DNA from: Candidatus Abawacabacteria bacterium
Lineage (GTDB): Bacteria; Patescibacteriota; Gracilibacteria; RBG-16-42-10
Direction: 5' to 3'
Length of the DNA: 62,733 nucleotides
Assembly (NCBI GenBank): GCA_016207805.1
Contig: JACQZO010000025.1
Location: 1-62,733, forward strand
The first letter of the stretch is position 1; each line of letters begins with the position of its first letter. This document shows, in pieces, positions 37,964 to 47,013 of the stretch. A program made the translations under genes and the position numbers. The notes below the pieces were generated by a model. It did no database searches. It had not been told where the DNA came from and worked only from the letters and a program-made list of their open reading frames with translations.

Positions 37964-38737
37964 ATGCTGCAATCTCTCAATTGGATATCATTGGTCACAA
38001 TCACCCAAAAAGAAGTTGTTCGCTTTTTGCGTATTTGGCCGCAGACTATTCTACCACCATTAATTAATCAATCACTGTATTTTATTATTTTTGGTACCTT
38101 TATTGGTTCGCAAATTCCGCCAGTGAATGGTGTTCCCTATATGGCTTTTTTGGTTCCCGGTTTAGTGATGATGGGTGTAATCAACAGTGCTTATTCCAAT
38201 GTCGTTAGTTCATTTTTTGGTGCTAAGTTTCAAAAAAACATTGAAGAATTACTGGTTTCACCTACACCTTCTTGGGTAATTATTGCTGGTTTTACTTTAG
38301 GAGGAATGCTGCGCGGATTCTTGGTTGGTATAGTGGTCTTTGCCCTTTCAATGTTTTTTGTAGCGCCGCAAATTTATAGTTTAGCGATCATCTTGTTATT
38401 TATTGTTTGTACTGCTTTAGTGTTTGCCTTGGGCGGTCTATTAAATGCTATCTTCGCTACGAAGTTTGATGATATTAGTATATTTACTACCTTTATTCTC
38501 ACCCCATTAACCTATTTGGGCGGCGTATTTTATTCAGTAAAAAGCTTACCAGCATTGTGGCAGACCTTATCTTATTTTAATCCTATTCTCTATTTGATCG
38601 ATGGTTTCCGTTACGGTTTTTATGGTCAGGCTGACATTTCTCCCTGGGTAAGTATTGCCGTGTTACTCACCATGACCATAATTTTACTGGGAGCGAATAT
38701 TTACCTGTTTAAGAAAGGAATTGGACTGAAACAATAA
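37964..38737 (+). CDS. ABC-2 type exporter, permease
   Basis: A 257-aa permease with six membrane segments (including GVPYMAFLVPGLVMMGVINS, FLVGIVVFALSMFFV and LTMTIILLGANIYLF). It contains the ABC-2 family block YLGGVFYSVKSLPALWQTLSYFNP (quoted in parts: YLGGVFYS, SLPALW, YFNP). It partners the ATPase encoded 1 nt upstream. The substrate could be a drug, lipid or glycan. Repeat copy C begins 4 bp after its stop. Confidence 0.9.
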   Translation: MLQSLNWISLVTITQKEVVRFLRIWPQTILPPLINQSLYFIIFGTFIGSQIPPVNGVPYMAFLVPGLVMMGVINSAYSNVVSSFFGAKFQKNIEELLVSPTPSWVIIAGFTLGGMLRGFLVGIVVFALSMFFVAPQIYSLAIILLFIVCTALVFALGGLLNAIFATKFDDISIFTTFILTPLTYLGGVFYSVKSLPALWQTLSYFNPILYLIDGFRYGFYGQADISPWVSIAVLLTMTIILLGANIYLFKKGIGLKQ

Positions 38738-38740
38738 AGT

Positions 38741-38892
38741 AAATTCGGAATTCTGAATTCGAAATTCGGAATGGACAGGGGGACAAAAGTTGTTGAGCAA
38801 ACAATGACGTATAACTTTTTCAACAAAATTGAAAAAAAACGGCATAGACTCCTGCCTCAATTCAGAATTCAGAATTCCGAATTCCGAATTCT
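38741..38892 (+). repeat. Dispersed 150-bp repeat, copy C
   Basis: This copy is in direct orientation between two convergent genes. It has end words of GAATTCTGAATTC/GAAATTCGGAATG type, the core AAAGTTGTTGAGCAAACAATG and the hairpin TTTTTCAA/TTGAAAAA (loop CAAAA), and then CTCCTGCCTCAATTCAGAAT. The far end provides the last codons (RNSEF) and the TGA stop of the PAP2-like gene on the minus strand. Confidence 0.85.
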
Positions 38893-39516
38893 CTCGTAAT
38901 CTTTCTTAAATATAGTTTTAGCTATAATAAACGTGCTATGAGCAATAAATAAGGCTGCATAGACATCGATAGAGTAGTGTAGGTGACCTAGTAAAGAGCT
39001 AATGGCAAAAAGTATGGTAATGGCTAAGAAAAAGTAACCCAAGTATTTACGCTGCCAAAAAGTGAGCGAGATCAAAAAGGGTAGGGCAGTATGACCGGAA
39101 AAAAAGTAGTCGGCGCCATAGACAAAGCGCTCTGTCAGTGAATTAGCTAAAGATAAATTGGTGATCTCCAAAGGGGGGCCAAGATGGGTCAAAATAATTG
39201 CTAATGAACGAAATAGGTAAAGCAAAGCAATACCTTTGAGTAGAAAAGGAATGTGCTTCGGTTCATAGAGGGTAACCAAAAAGGTAAAAATGACCATCAC
39301 AATTGCGCCTTCAATAAAAATGAGGCGCATATCAAATACTGGCAAATGATCGAGGATAAGGTCTCTGACTCCATTACTAATATTCTGAAAAGCATAGGTC
39401 CCCGCACGATAATTGAGTACGATACTCAATAGCAAAAACAAACTGCCAGAGACGGTAGAAATAATAAAATCTTTTTGTTGCCATAAATAAGAATGTCTTT
39501 TGAAAATAGAAAACAT
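38869..39516 (-). CDS. PAP2-family membrane phosphatase/transferase
   Basis: A 215-aa protein with six predicted spans. DYFFSGHTALPFLISL (SGH motif) and GHLHYSIDVYAALF (HxxxD) match the PAP2_C class related to sphingomyelin synthases and lipid phosphatases. It probably acts on a lipid phosphate at the membrane. The last residues (RIRNSEF) and the stop are encoded by repeat copy C, so the natural C-terminus may have been replaced. It starts 9 bp after the sucrase/ferredoxin-like gene on the minus strand. Confidence 0.8.
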   Translation of the reverse strand: MFSIFKRHSYLWQQKDFIISTVSGSLFLLLSIVLNYRAGTYAFQNISNGVRDLILDHLPVFDMRLIFIEGAIVMVIFTFLVTLYEPKHIPFLLKGIALLYLFRSLAIILTHLGPPLEITNLSLANSLTERFVYGADYFFSGHTALPFLISLTFWQRKYLGYFFLAITILFAISSLLGHLHYSIDVYAALFIAHSTFIIAKTIFKKDYERIRNSEF

Positions 39517-39525
39517 AATAAATAA

Positions 39526-40416
39526 TTATTGTAGTTGATAACTTATTAATTCATAGCGAGCTATTTGGTCTGCTTCACTGGCATTACAAGTAAATCGGGC
39601 GAATTGATTGGTTTGGATTCGTTTGATGCTAACACAATGATACTGAGCATTGTTGGCTTTGAATATAATCTGTGCAGCATTTTCATCACCTTCAAACTGC
39701 TCAAGTTGTAAGTCTTGCCAGCCATACAATTGTGCTTTCTCTCGTACCAAGCATTCACCAGCTTGAATAGCTCGAGAGTAACAAGAGCGGCCGGCAAAGT
39801 GAGCTAAAGTTACCTTTTGCGCTTTTTCATTGGCGATAATACTGGCCAAACCGGGCTGATCTACACGACGATAATAAGCTCCATGGGGCAAAGAAAGTAC
39901 ATTAGCTGCAAACCGATCGCCCCCCAAATGGGTGGTTTGCCATACATTGTCACACTGGCTAGCTACAGTCAGGAAGAGATTGCTCCCATATTTGGCGCAG
40001 CAGGGATCATGTTTACCATTGGTACAAATAAAGAAATGTGTTTGAGCGGTTTCTTGAAAAGGAGCGGTAGGCGATTTGCTAATAAAATCAGCAAAGTCGA
40101 TAGTGAGTAGTTCTTGATAAGAATTTACTTGACCATGCCAAAGTCTGTCCTTTTGTGCAGCACAATCTGCCCAAAATATATTTAATAGTGATGCCGGCTG
40201 GTCATTTTTCTTGATTAGTTGGATCCGGACAGCACTGCTACCATCATAAAGTTTCAATAGATGCTGCTTAACTCCCTCAGTTAAAGAACTTTCTTTCAAC
40301 GCGCTATTTCCCCATGGTTCTGGACACTCAATCATAAGCCAAAAGCGAACCGGAGAAGCAGTCCCGAGAAAACTTTCCTGATTTTGTCGAGAAACGTCAG
40401 CACAAAAAGTATGCAT
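39526..40416 (-). CDS. Sucrase/ferredoxin-like protein
   Basis: A 296-aa protein of the Suc_Fer-like (sucraseferredoxin-like) family, a thioredoxin-fold 2Fe-2S protein. The N-terminal domain has CPEPWGNSALKES. The C-terminal one has FFICTNGKHDPCCAKYG (cluster cysteines), followed by WQTTHLGGDRFAANVLSLP and GRSCYSRAIQAGECLVRE. Related proteins occur in plants and many bacteria and their function is unclear. It is co-directional with the PAP2-like gene, 9 bp apart. Confidence 0.88.
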   Translation of the reverse strand: MHTFCADVSRQNQESFLGTASPVRFWLMIECPEPWGNSALKESSLTEGVKQHLLKLYDGSSAVRIQLIKKNDQPASLLNIFWADCAAQKDRLWHGQVNSYQELLTIDFADFISKSPTAPFQETAQTHFFICTNGKHDPCCAKYGSNLFLTVASQCDNVWQTTHLGGDRFAANVLSLPHGAYYRRVDQPGLASIIANEKAQKVTLAHFAGRSCYSRAIQAGECLVREKAQLYGWQDLQLEQFEGDENAAQIIFKANNAQYHCVSIKRIQTNQFARFTCNASEADQIARYELISYQLQ

Positions 40417-40436
40417 AATCCCTAATTTAAAACTAC

Positions 40437-40498
40437 TCCCAACTTCTAACTTTTATTTCTGCCTTCTGCCCTCTGCCTTCTGACTTCTCCTCTGTGCT
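40437..40498. repeat. Pyrimidine-rich low-complexity tract
   Basis: Short words of CTTCTGCC/CTTCTGACTTCTCC type repeat between the sucrase/ferredoxin-like and YihY genes. It resembles the other intergenic word tracts of this window but uses a different word. It has no coding content. Confidence 0.5.
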
Positions 40499-40546
40499 TG
40501 ATCTTTACCTAGAATACTTTCACTATGCAGATGGAATTCTAACTGT

Positions 40547-41374
40547 ATGCAGCCTATTTTGAAACTATTTAGCCAGGCAGCTGTTGCTTGGCATCAGGAC
40601 AATGCACAACGCTTGGGAGCGGCTCTTACTTTCTATGGCATATTTGCTTTGGCACCTTCACTAATAGTAATTTTTTCTTTAATTGGTCAATTTTACCACG
40701 GAGCTGAGGTGAAGGAGTTTGTATTAGCGCAAATTAACTTTTGGGTAAGTGAGCAGGGGAGAGATTTTTTTCATCAATTATTGGCGGAGGTGACTAGGCC
40801 AGAAGTAAATCGGCTTGCTTTTGCTGTGGGTAGCGCAGTAACGATAGTGGCAGCGACCAGTTTTGTCAGTGAGTTTCGAGAAACATTCGCTCTTATTTGG
40901 CAGGTGAAATCTGTACCTAAAAGCCGAATTATTGTTCTCGAGAGAATCGTTATTTGTTTGCTTCTATTACTTGGTTTGGCTCTCTTTTTACTGTTTTCTC
41001 TACTACTAACTACTATTCTTTCTGATTGGAGTAATATTCTTGTCCAGTGGCTAGCTATACCAATTAGTTGGTTGAAGCTACTAGATATTCTCTTGTCTTT
41101 TAGTGTAATGACAGTTTTTTTAACTATTCTTTTTCATGTTTTATCACCTGTATCACTGCGTAGTAGTAGTGCATTATGGGGAGCATTTACCACAGCTGTT
41201 CTGTTTTTAATTGGCAAGCAATTATTAACGTTTTATTTTCAATTCAGCTCCATAGGGTCTTTGTATGGTGCTGCCAGCGTATTAATGATTATTTTGCTCT
41301 GGATTTACTATGCTATCCAAATTTTGCTTTTTGGTTTAGAGATAGTCAAAGTACATCATCAAAAGATGCATTAA
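40547..41374 (+). CDS. YihY/BrkB-family membrane protein
   Basis: A 275-aa membrane protein with six segments. The opening AAVAWHQDNAQRLGAALTFY and YGIFALAPSLIVIFSLIG match the YihY/virulence-factor BrkB family, and the last spans SSIGSLYGAASVLMIILLWI are typical. The molecular function is unknown; roles in envelope integrity are suggested for some members. Its last 4 bp overlap the end of the convergent SLH-protein gene. Confidence 0.92.
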   Translation: MQPILKLFSQAAVAWHQDNAQRLGAALTFYGIFALAPSLIVIFSLIGQFYHGAEVKEFVLAQINFWVSEQGRDFFHQLLAEVTRPEVNRLAFAVGSAVTIVAATSFVSEFRETFALIWQVKSVPKSRIIVLERIVICLLLLLGLALFLLFSLLLTTILSDWSNILVQWLAIPISWLKLLDILLSFSVMTVFLTILFHVLSPVSLRSSSALWGAFTTAVLFLIGKQLLTFYFQFSSIGSLYGAASVLMIILLWIYYAIQILLFGLEIVKVHHQKMH

Positions 41375-44300
41375 TCAGCGAAACTTTTTAGCTGTCTGAT
41401 ATAGGTGGCCAAAGTAGTAGCCATTTGGTTGCGCAGTACTACTTTATTCTGAGGGAATATGCCATTCTCCAAAGTCACCATGTTATACTGATAAGCATAT
41501 TGAGCAAATGGGGCAAAGCCATTTTCAGTGACACCAGCCAATGGTTCAGTACTTCTAGCAGCAAGCAATGTCGCTTTTAATTGTCTGTTGCTGCCTAAGA
41601 GAATTTTCACCATTTCACCAAAAGTGACTGGATTATTAGGATAAAACTTACCGTCTATACCATCTACTATTCCTAAATGCTGAGCAGTACCAATAATTAG
41701 TGACATTTCAGAATCATTGGTGGGTACATCGCTAAATACTGTGTTGGCCTGATATTGACCTGAATGATTGATACAGTTACCCATTAGCGCGATCTTGGTG
41801 AGCTCATAGCGGGTTAGGGACATATATGTACCAAACTCACCATTCTCATAGCCTTTGATCAAACGTTCATTGTTGAGGGGCTCAATGATAGTTGTCAAAA
41901 AGTGGATTGTAGCAGCATACTCAGTATTTTCAGCATCAGGAAAAGAAAGTGGTGGCGCACCATTGATTGCTAAGCAGCTGATACTTGTGGCCAAATCACT
42001 ACTCTCTACCGTACTACTATCGATAGTAATTGTTGAAGAATTGATACGCCCATCACTGCTTAACCAATTGCCTGAGCTTCTATTGTTACCGCGGCCTATA
42101 TTGCCCCAAGTAACTCTTGCCGATCCACCACCACTACCTCCAGAACTTTCTGAATCGTCTTCAACTGGTTCAATATATACTCCACGAATACCGGCATCAG
42201 TAATTTCTCCAACATTGATAATAAGCCCAGTTATGGGGTTGTCACCTCCAGTAATACTACTACCCGAAGGCGGTGAAAGTGTAATGGTGTAAGGATCACT
42301 GCTGACAGTCATATCGGTATCAATATCGCCAAATTCATCGGTAACTACATCTTGGTCCCCTAAACTGTGGCCAATGGTAATAATCGTGTCACTTGCTCCA
42401 TCTGGTTCTCCCGTGTCTTGTGTGCCGTTACCATTGGTATCTGTAAAAAGATGAAAAAGTAAAGTACCTGTTCCACTGCTGATGGGATCTTGAGGAGTGA
42501 GTGTAGCCGAGTCACTATTATTGGTAGTATCTGGTTCCGTGCTCAATGTTGAACCAGTAGCAGTATTTACAATCGCTTCAGTGCCAGTGACGGTTACCGT
42601 AATATCTAAACTAGTAGATTCATTAGCTAATAAATCGCCAACTAACCATTCTCCTAATTCAGGATCATAAGCGCCTGCGCCTGTATCGCTTACCCATGAG
42701 GTTCCTGCGGGTAAAGTGTCAAGCACAGTAACTCCAGAAGCAGTCCCAATCCCATTATTTGTTACGGTAATAGTATAGGTCACTTGAGTATCGATGGTTG
42801 GTTCTTCATCATCTACACTCTTGGTAATCACGAGATCCGGAACTAATGTACTAGTATCAAGGAAGCCTATATCTAAGTCCAATACGGATTCACCAATAGT
42901 AACGGTTGCTGTGTCAGTTTGAGTACCGATACTAACATCGCTATCCAAAGATTCGTCACCGCCTTGATTTCCTAAAGTAAAACTGTATTCAGGTGGGACA
43001 TTACTAATTACTAAATAGTTTTTGATAATTATATTGCCAGTATATGTCCAATGAACGTCATAAAAGCTTACGTCTCCATAACTTTCGATAGCAGAAAGTG
43101 TAGCTATGCCGTTAGTGTCTTCTGAGAAGGGGCCCACACTATACACTGTATTATCTGCCAAAGTGTGATCAATGTCTGGAGCACGAGATCCACAGCCAGC
43201 TTCATATAAAGTATCTCCGCTAGCACTTAGTAGCCGAATAGCTGTATTGTCAGCGACGCAAAAACCATCAGTACGAAATGATATATAATATGTAGCTCCG
43301 GAGATTACTGTACAGGAACGAACATCATAAACATCTGCATCACTATCACCAAAAGTAGTAAGTTCGCCACGACAATTTAAGTTCGGTTGAAAATTGAAAT
43401 TATAATCACCATCGGAATCAGTACTGGTAGATGCTAGAAGCACATCACCACTACTGCGTACTTGGTAAAGATCTAAATCAATGTTAGCGATTCCATTAAG
43501 CTCGTCACCATCTTGAATGCCATTATAATTACTATCAAGCCAAATTCTATCTCCGAGTTGCGACGTTAATAAAGTATAATAACCAATATCAGTTAAATTA
43601 GTGATGCCATTGGTTAGCGATGTAATTATTTGGGGATTATTGCCAGTGGTAAGTGATTGACTTACATCAGGAGCAATATGTACCCGAAAATTATTCCCCA
43701 AAGTTAAATCAGGATACGTTTCCTCAGTAAAATAATAGTAACCATAGGTGTCAGTGGTCATGGTGGCTATGGCTGTTCCGGTTGGATGGGAACGTAAGGT
43801 CGCAACTAAGCCAACATATTGATAGTCTAAGTTGTCATTTAAGCGATTATTGTCGAGGTCATGAAAGGCGTAGCCGGTGATTGCCCTGGTACCCACTAAA
43901 ATGTATTGATGATCCCTCGCAGGTCCATATGATTGGCCGGCAAACGTTCCATTGACATACACTTCGTGTAAAATTGAATCATTGTCAACAGTTAATCCAG
44001 TTAAACGGAAAAATATCCCATCTCCTGCTGCCAATGAAGTAGGAAAGGATGCCCCTTCAAATTGATAACCATTACTACTATTGATAGTACAAATACTGCC
44101 ACTACCATCAAAGTCCAAAAGCAAATGATTTGCAGAAGAAGTGGTGACCATATAGGAACATGTCAAAGAACCAGAAAACGCAGAAATATCGTCACTTAAC
44201 ACCATGTTTTCTAGAGCATTAGGAGTAGTAGTGGTATTCATAATATCTATGAATATAGTCACACCACTGCTAGGAGGTACTAGCGCTGTCGTGGCCGGTG

Positions 44301-44502
44301 AGCCTCCGGGGTAATCTGTGCCACTATAAAAAGTAGTCATTCTGGAGGTGACTTCATCTCCAGCTTGAATAGGAAATGTATTAAGCCATGACCAAGGAAA
44401 GCTGTAATGAATGGTAATAAATAAAACTACTATACTGACAAGTAGTTTTATTTGGCCACTGATCAACTTCTGTTGAGGCAAAGCAAACTGCATGAGGGAC
44501 AA
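41371..44502 (-). CDS. Large S-layer-type surface protein with SdrD-like, DUF11 and SLH domains
   Basis: A 1043-aa secreted protein. An N-terminal membrane segment (about 18-35) acts as signal/anchor. Next come two SdrD/Cna-B-type modules (ITGYAFHDLDNNRLNDN..., LGDRIWLDSNYNGIQDGDEL...), one DUF11 module (DLVITKSVDDEEPTIDTQVT, ending ATGSTLSTEPDTTNN) and a third Cna-like module (FHLFTDTNGNGTQDTGEP). A Ser/Gly-rich linker leads to C-terminal SLH-like repeats (about 895-1043: SLTRYELTKIALMGNC, VFSDVPTNDSEM). SLH repeats bind secondary wall polymers, so this protein probably decorates the surface. Confidence 0.85.
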   Translation of the reverse strand: MSLMQFALPQQKLISGQIKLLVSIVVLFITIHYSFPWSWLNTFPIQAGDEVTSRMTTFYSGTDYPGGSPATTALVPPSSGVTIFIDIMNTTTTPNALENMVLSDDISAFSGSLTCSYMVTTSSANHLLLDFDGSGSICTINSSNGYQFEGASFPTSLAAGDGIFFRLTGLTVDNDSILHEVYVNGTFAGQSYGPARDHQYILVGTRAITGYAFHDLDNNRLNDNLDYQYVGLVATLRSHPTGTAIATMTTDTYGYYYFTEETYPDLTLGNNFRVHIAPDVSQSLTTGNNPQIITSLTNGITNLTDIGYYTLLTSQLGDRIWLDSNYNGIQDGDELNGIANIDLDLYQVRSSGDVLLASTSTDSDGDYNFNFQPNLNCRGELTTFGDSDADVYDVRSCTVISGATYYISFRTDGFCVADNTAIRLLSASGDTLYEAGCGSRAPDIDHTLADNTVYSVGPFSEDTNGIATLSAIESYGDVSFYDVHWTYTGNIIIKNYLVISNVPPEYSFTLGNQGGDESLDSDVSIGTQTDTATVTIGESVLDLDIGFLDTSTLVPDLVITKSVDDEEPTIDTQVTYTITVTNNGIGTASGVTVLDTLPAGTSWVSDTGAGAYDPELGEWLVGDLLANESTSLDITVTVTGTEAIVNTATGSTLSTEPDTTNNSDSATLTPQDPISSGTGTLLFHLFTDTNGNGTQDTGEPDGASDTIITIGHSLGDQDVVTDEFGDIDTDMTVSSDPYTITLSPPSGSSITGGDNPITGLIINVGEITDAGIRGVYIEPVEDDSESSGGSGGGSARVTWGNIGRGNNRSSGNWLSSDGRINSSTITIDSSTVESSDLATSISCLAINGAPPLSFPDAENTEYAATIHFLTTIIEPLNNERLIKGYENGEFGTYMSLTRYELTKIALMGNCINHSGQYQANTVFSDVPTNDSEMSLIIGTAQHLGIVDGIDGKFYPNNPVTFGEMVKILLGSNRQLKATLLAARSTEPLAGVTENGFAPFAQYAYQYNMVTLENGIFPQNKVVLRNQMATTLATYIRQLKSFAD

Positions 44503-44612
44503 TATTTATTTTGGTGTTTCCCTTTATTGTAGCTTATTAAAACGATAAATGCTATTGCAAATACAGCGTTTCTCCAGTAATCTCTCGCGTTACTTTTTAT
44601 TATCATAGTAGC

Positions 44613-45215
44613 TTGAAAAGGTCAGCACTAAAAACAATTACTTTACACTTAGATCCCAATTCAGTTCACGCCGCATCTTTGGGTATGTTTCGCTTTGTCG
44701 AAGGCCAACCTGAATTAGGTTTAACTTTATGTGAAATTTGGACTGCATACCGAGAGGCCCAAAGAAAGTTGGCGATGTTGCAGAATGGCAAGCCTATCGG
44801 AGAAGGTTTAGTGAATGCTGATGCTGCTTCTCTATACTGGCATATTGAGTATGTATTTAAGCGTGCTTTTGATCTGGCTATGCAAAAGGTATCACCTGGA
44901 TTGCGTCAGCAGATTCTCACGATTTTTTATAGTAGAGTACGATTGGTTATTCTCCTCAATGGTGCAGTTCTAAGCCCTATTCATAGAAAGTATTTGAAAG
45001 AATTAACTTCTCTAGTAAAAGAGAAAAGAGGTGAGGTGTGGACTTTGATTGCCGGCAAGGACCCTAAAACACTTGGTTTAGGCTGTCAAAAACGTAGATT
45101 TACCACAGCGAAGCCACCACGTAGATTAAAAGGAGTAGTAAAAGTACCTTGTATCCACCAGGTTCATGAATCACTACGTGCTCAATGGGAAACCAGCGAG
45201 TCCCAAAGCGCTTGA
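44613..45215 (+). CDS. Hypothetical protein before umuD, 200 aa
   Basis: I do not recognise this protein. The frame starts with TTG at 44613 (MKRSALKTITLHLDPNSVHA). It is soluble, basic and mostly helical (ASLYWHIEYVFKRAFDLAMQ, SPGLRQQILTIFYSRVRL), and ends in a Lys/Arg-rich tail. It lies 67 bp before umuD on the same strand, but the palindromes lie between them, so it is probably a separate unit. Its function is unknown. Confidence 0.5.
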   Translation: MKRSALKTITLHLDPNSVHAASLGMFRFVEGQPELGLTLCEIWTAYREAQRKLAMLQNGKPIGEGLVNADAASLYWHIEYVFKRAFDLAMQKVSPGLRQQILTIFYSRVRLVILLNGAVLSPIHRKYLKELTSLVKEKRGEVWTLIAGKDPKTLGLGCQKRRFTTAKPPRRLKGVVKVPCIHQVHESLRAQWETSESQSA

Positions 45216-45263
45216 TTAAGACTTTCGCTCACCTAGGCACAATGAAGCTGCTGGGATATTGTG

Positions 45264-45288
45264 ATGTGTAATAACACATTATATGTGT
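45264..45288 (+). promoter_or_regulatory. Overlapping palindromes before umuD, possible LexA-type operator
   Basis: Half-sites ATGTGT (45264-45269), ACACAT (45274-45279) and ATGTGT (45283-45288) form two overlapping palindromes with 4-nt and 3-nt gaps. The third half-site includes the ATG of umuD. This is a good candidate for an SOS operator. Confidence 0.5.
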
Positions 45289-45681
45289 ATTTCATTTCTC
45301 TCTCAGCCTGTTTATGCTGGTTTTCCTAGTCCTGCAGAGGATTACGAAGAAGCACCAATTGACCTAGAAAAGTACCTAATCAATAACAAAGCAGCTACTT
45401 TCTTAGGACGAGTTGCGGGAAACTCTATGCGGTCTGCGGGCTTTTTTGCCAATGATATTCTGGTCATTGACCGATCTTTGGTACCTCACACAGGTCAAAT
45501 CATAGTGGGACGGCTAGAGTCTAGTTTCGTGGTGAAGTTTTATCATTTTAATAACAATAAAATTATTCTACGATCGGCAGATCAAGACTTTCCTGAAATT
45601 ATTATCACAGCAGAAACAGACTTTGAATTATGGGGTGTAGTGACAGGAGTGGTGCGTAAAGTTTCATTATATGCTCAGTGA
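45283..45681 (+). CDS. umuD: UmuD-like self-cleaving mutagenesis protein
   Basis: A 132-aa S24/LexA-like peptidase. GFPSPAEDY follows the cleavage site, here Ala12-Gly13 instead of Cys-Gly. The nucleophile is Ser48 in VAGNSMRSAG and the general base Lys85 in FVVKFYHF. The spacings (cleavage site to Ser 36, Ser to Lys 37) equal those of E. coli UmuD. After RecA-stimulated self-cleavage the product joins UmuC as DNA polymerase V. The umuC gene follows 54 bp later, and overlapping palindromes cover the start codon. Confidence 0.92.
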   Translation: MCISFLSQPVYAGFPSPAEDYEEAPIDLEKYLINNKAATFLGRVAGNSMRSAGFFANDILVIDRSLVPHTGQIIVGRLESSFVVKFYHFNNNKIILRSADQDFPEIIITAETDFELWGVVTGVVRKVSLYAQ

Positions 45682-45735
45682 TGATTGTGAGTTTTGGTTC
45701 ATCTAAAACGTAAAGTTTATCATTTACAATTATCC

Positions 45736-47013
45736 ATGCCTTCTATCTATGCCCTGGTCGATTGCAATAACTTTTATGCTTCTTGTGAAAAGGTATTTAA
45801 TCCAGCCTTAAAGCATAAGCCAGTGGTTATATTGTCTAATAATGATGGTTGTATTATTGCTCGTAGTGCTGAGGCGAAAGTTTTGGGTATTCCTATGGGG
45901 GCGCCCTATTTTAAAGTTAAGGAGCAATTAGCTAGTAATAATGTAGTGGTTCTTTCTTCCAATTATGCTTTGTATGGTGATATGTCAGCTCGGGTGATGA
46001 GTGTATTAGAGCAATTTTCACCTCAAGTAGAACGATATTCAATCGATGAGGCTTTTATTGGGCTTGAGCATGTCCCACTAGCTGAATTATTTCACTATGC
46101 CAGCCAAATTCGCTCTACTGTAGAGCGATGGACTGGTATTCCGGTATCCATTGGTATTGCCACTACCAAAACTTTGGCAAAAATTGCTAATCATGTCGCC
46201 AAAAAAGATACAAGCTACCATGGTTGTTGCAACTTTCTTTCTTGGTCACCATTAGTGCTAGAAGATTTCTTATGTCAATTGCCTGTAAAAGAAGTATGGG
46301 GCATTGGTTGGGGATCTGCTAAAAAACTACAGGCCCAAGACATTTTGACTGCTTACGACTTAAGTAAAGTACCACTTTCTCAGGCACGAAAACTATTATC
46401 GGTGTTAGGGGAAAGAATCGTTTTGGAGTTGCAAGGAATTTCGTGTATTCCTTTGGAACTCATGTGGAAACCCCGTAAGGGGATTATGTATACTCGAGGC
46501 TTTGGTAGAGATATAATTTCTTTAACAGAAATGGAAGAAGCTATTGCTACTTACACCTTACGCGCCTGGCAAAAACTTAGTAAACAAAAGTCTCAAGCTT
46601 CAGGCTTGGCTCTTTTTATGAAAACGAATCGTTTTCGTGAAAAAGTCACTTATCAGTCTCACACTCAGATGGCTCTATTCTCAGCTACCAATAATCCTAA
46701 CACTTTAATCAAACAAGCACTTGCTTTAGTTCGTAAAGCTTTTGTCCCATATACTCCGTATCATAAGGCTGGTGTATTTCTTTTGGGCATTGAGACTGGA
46801 GCAGCTGCTCCTGCCACCTTATGGGAAGGTAGTACTGCTATTTTCACTGAATCAGCCAGGCTAACGGAAGCTTTAATTGAGTTAAATAAGCGCTTTGGTA
46901 AAGAAAAAGTATATTTTGCTGTGCAAGGCAAAAATCATCTCTGGGATATGAGACAAGCATTCAAATCTCCTAATTATACTACTGCCATTACTGATCTCCC
47001 GCTGTTTTCTTAA
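45736..47013 (+). CDS. umuC: UmuC, Y-family DNA polymerase V catalytic subunit
   Basis: A 425-aa translesion polymerase. Motifs: LVDCNNFYASCEKVF, LSNNDGCIIARSAEAKVLG, and YSIDEAFIGLE with catalytic Asp104 and Glu105. GIATTKTLAKIANHVAKK and the helix-hairpin-helix block VWGIGWGSAKKL follow, then the UmuC C-terminal domain. The ATG at 45736 gives the conserved start MPSIYALVDC; a TTG at 45694 would add 14 residues. It is paired with umuD. Its last 26 bp overlap the convergent giant surface gene. Confidence 0.95.
   Translation: MPSIYALVDCNNFYASCEKVFNPALKHKPVVILSNNDGCIIARSAEAKVLGIPMGAPYFKVKEQLASNNVVVLSSNYALYGDMSARVMSVLEQFSPQVERYSIDEAFIGLEHVPLAELFHYASQIRSTVERWTGIPVSIGIATTKTLAKIANHVAKKDTSYHGCCNFLSWSPLVLEDFLCQLPVKEVWGIGWGSAKKLQAQDILTAYDLSKVPLSQARKLLSVLGERIVLELQGISCIPLELMWKPRKGIMYTRGFGRDIISLTEMEEAIATYTLRAWQKLSKQKSQASGLALFMKTNRFREKVTYQSHTQMALFSATNNPNTLIKQALALVRKAFVPYTPYHKAGVFLLGIETGAAAPATLWEGSTAIFTESARLTEALIELNKRFGKEKVYFAVQGKNHLWDMRQAFKSPNYTTAITDLPLFS

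Noticed and set aside
41855-42292. 145-aa plus-strand frame
   Set aside because: It is the shadow of the SLH surface-protein gene on the opposite strand.
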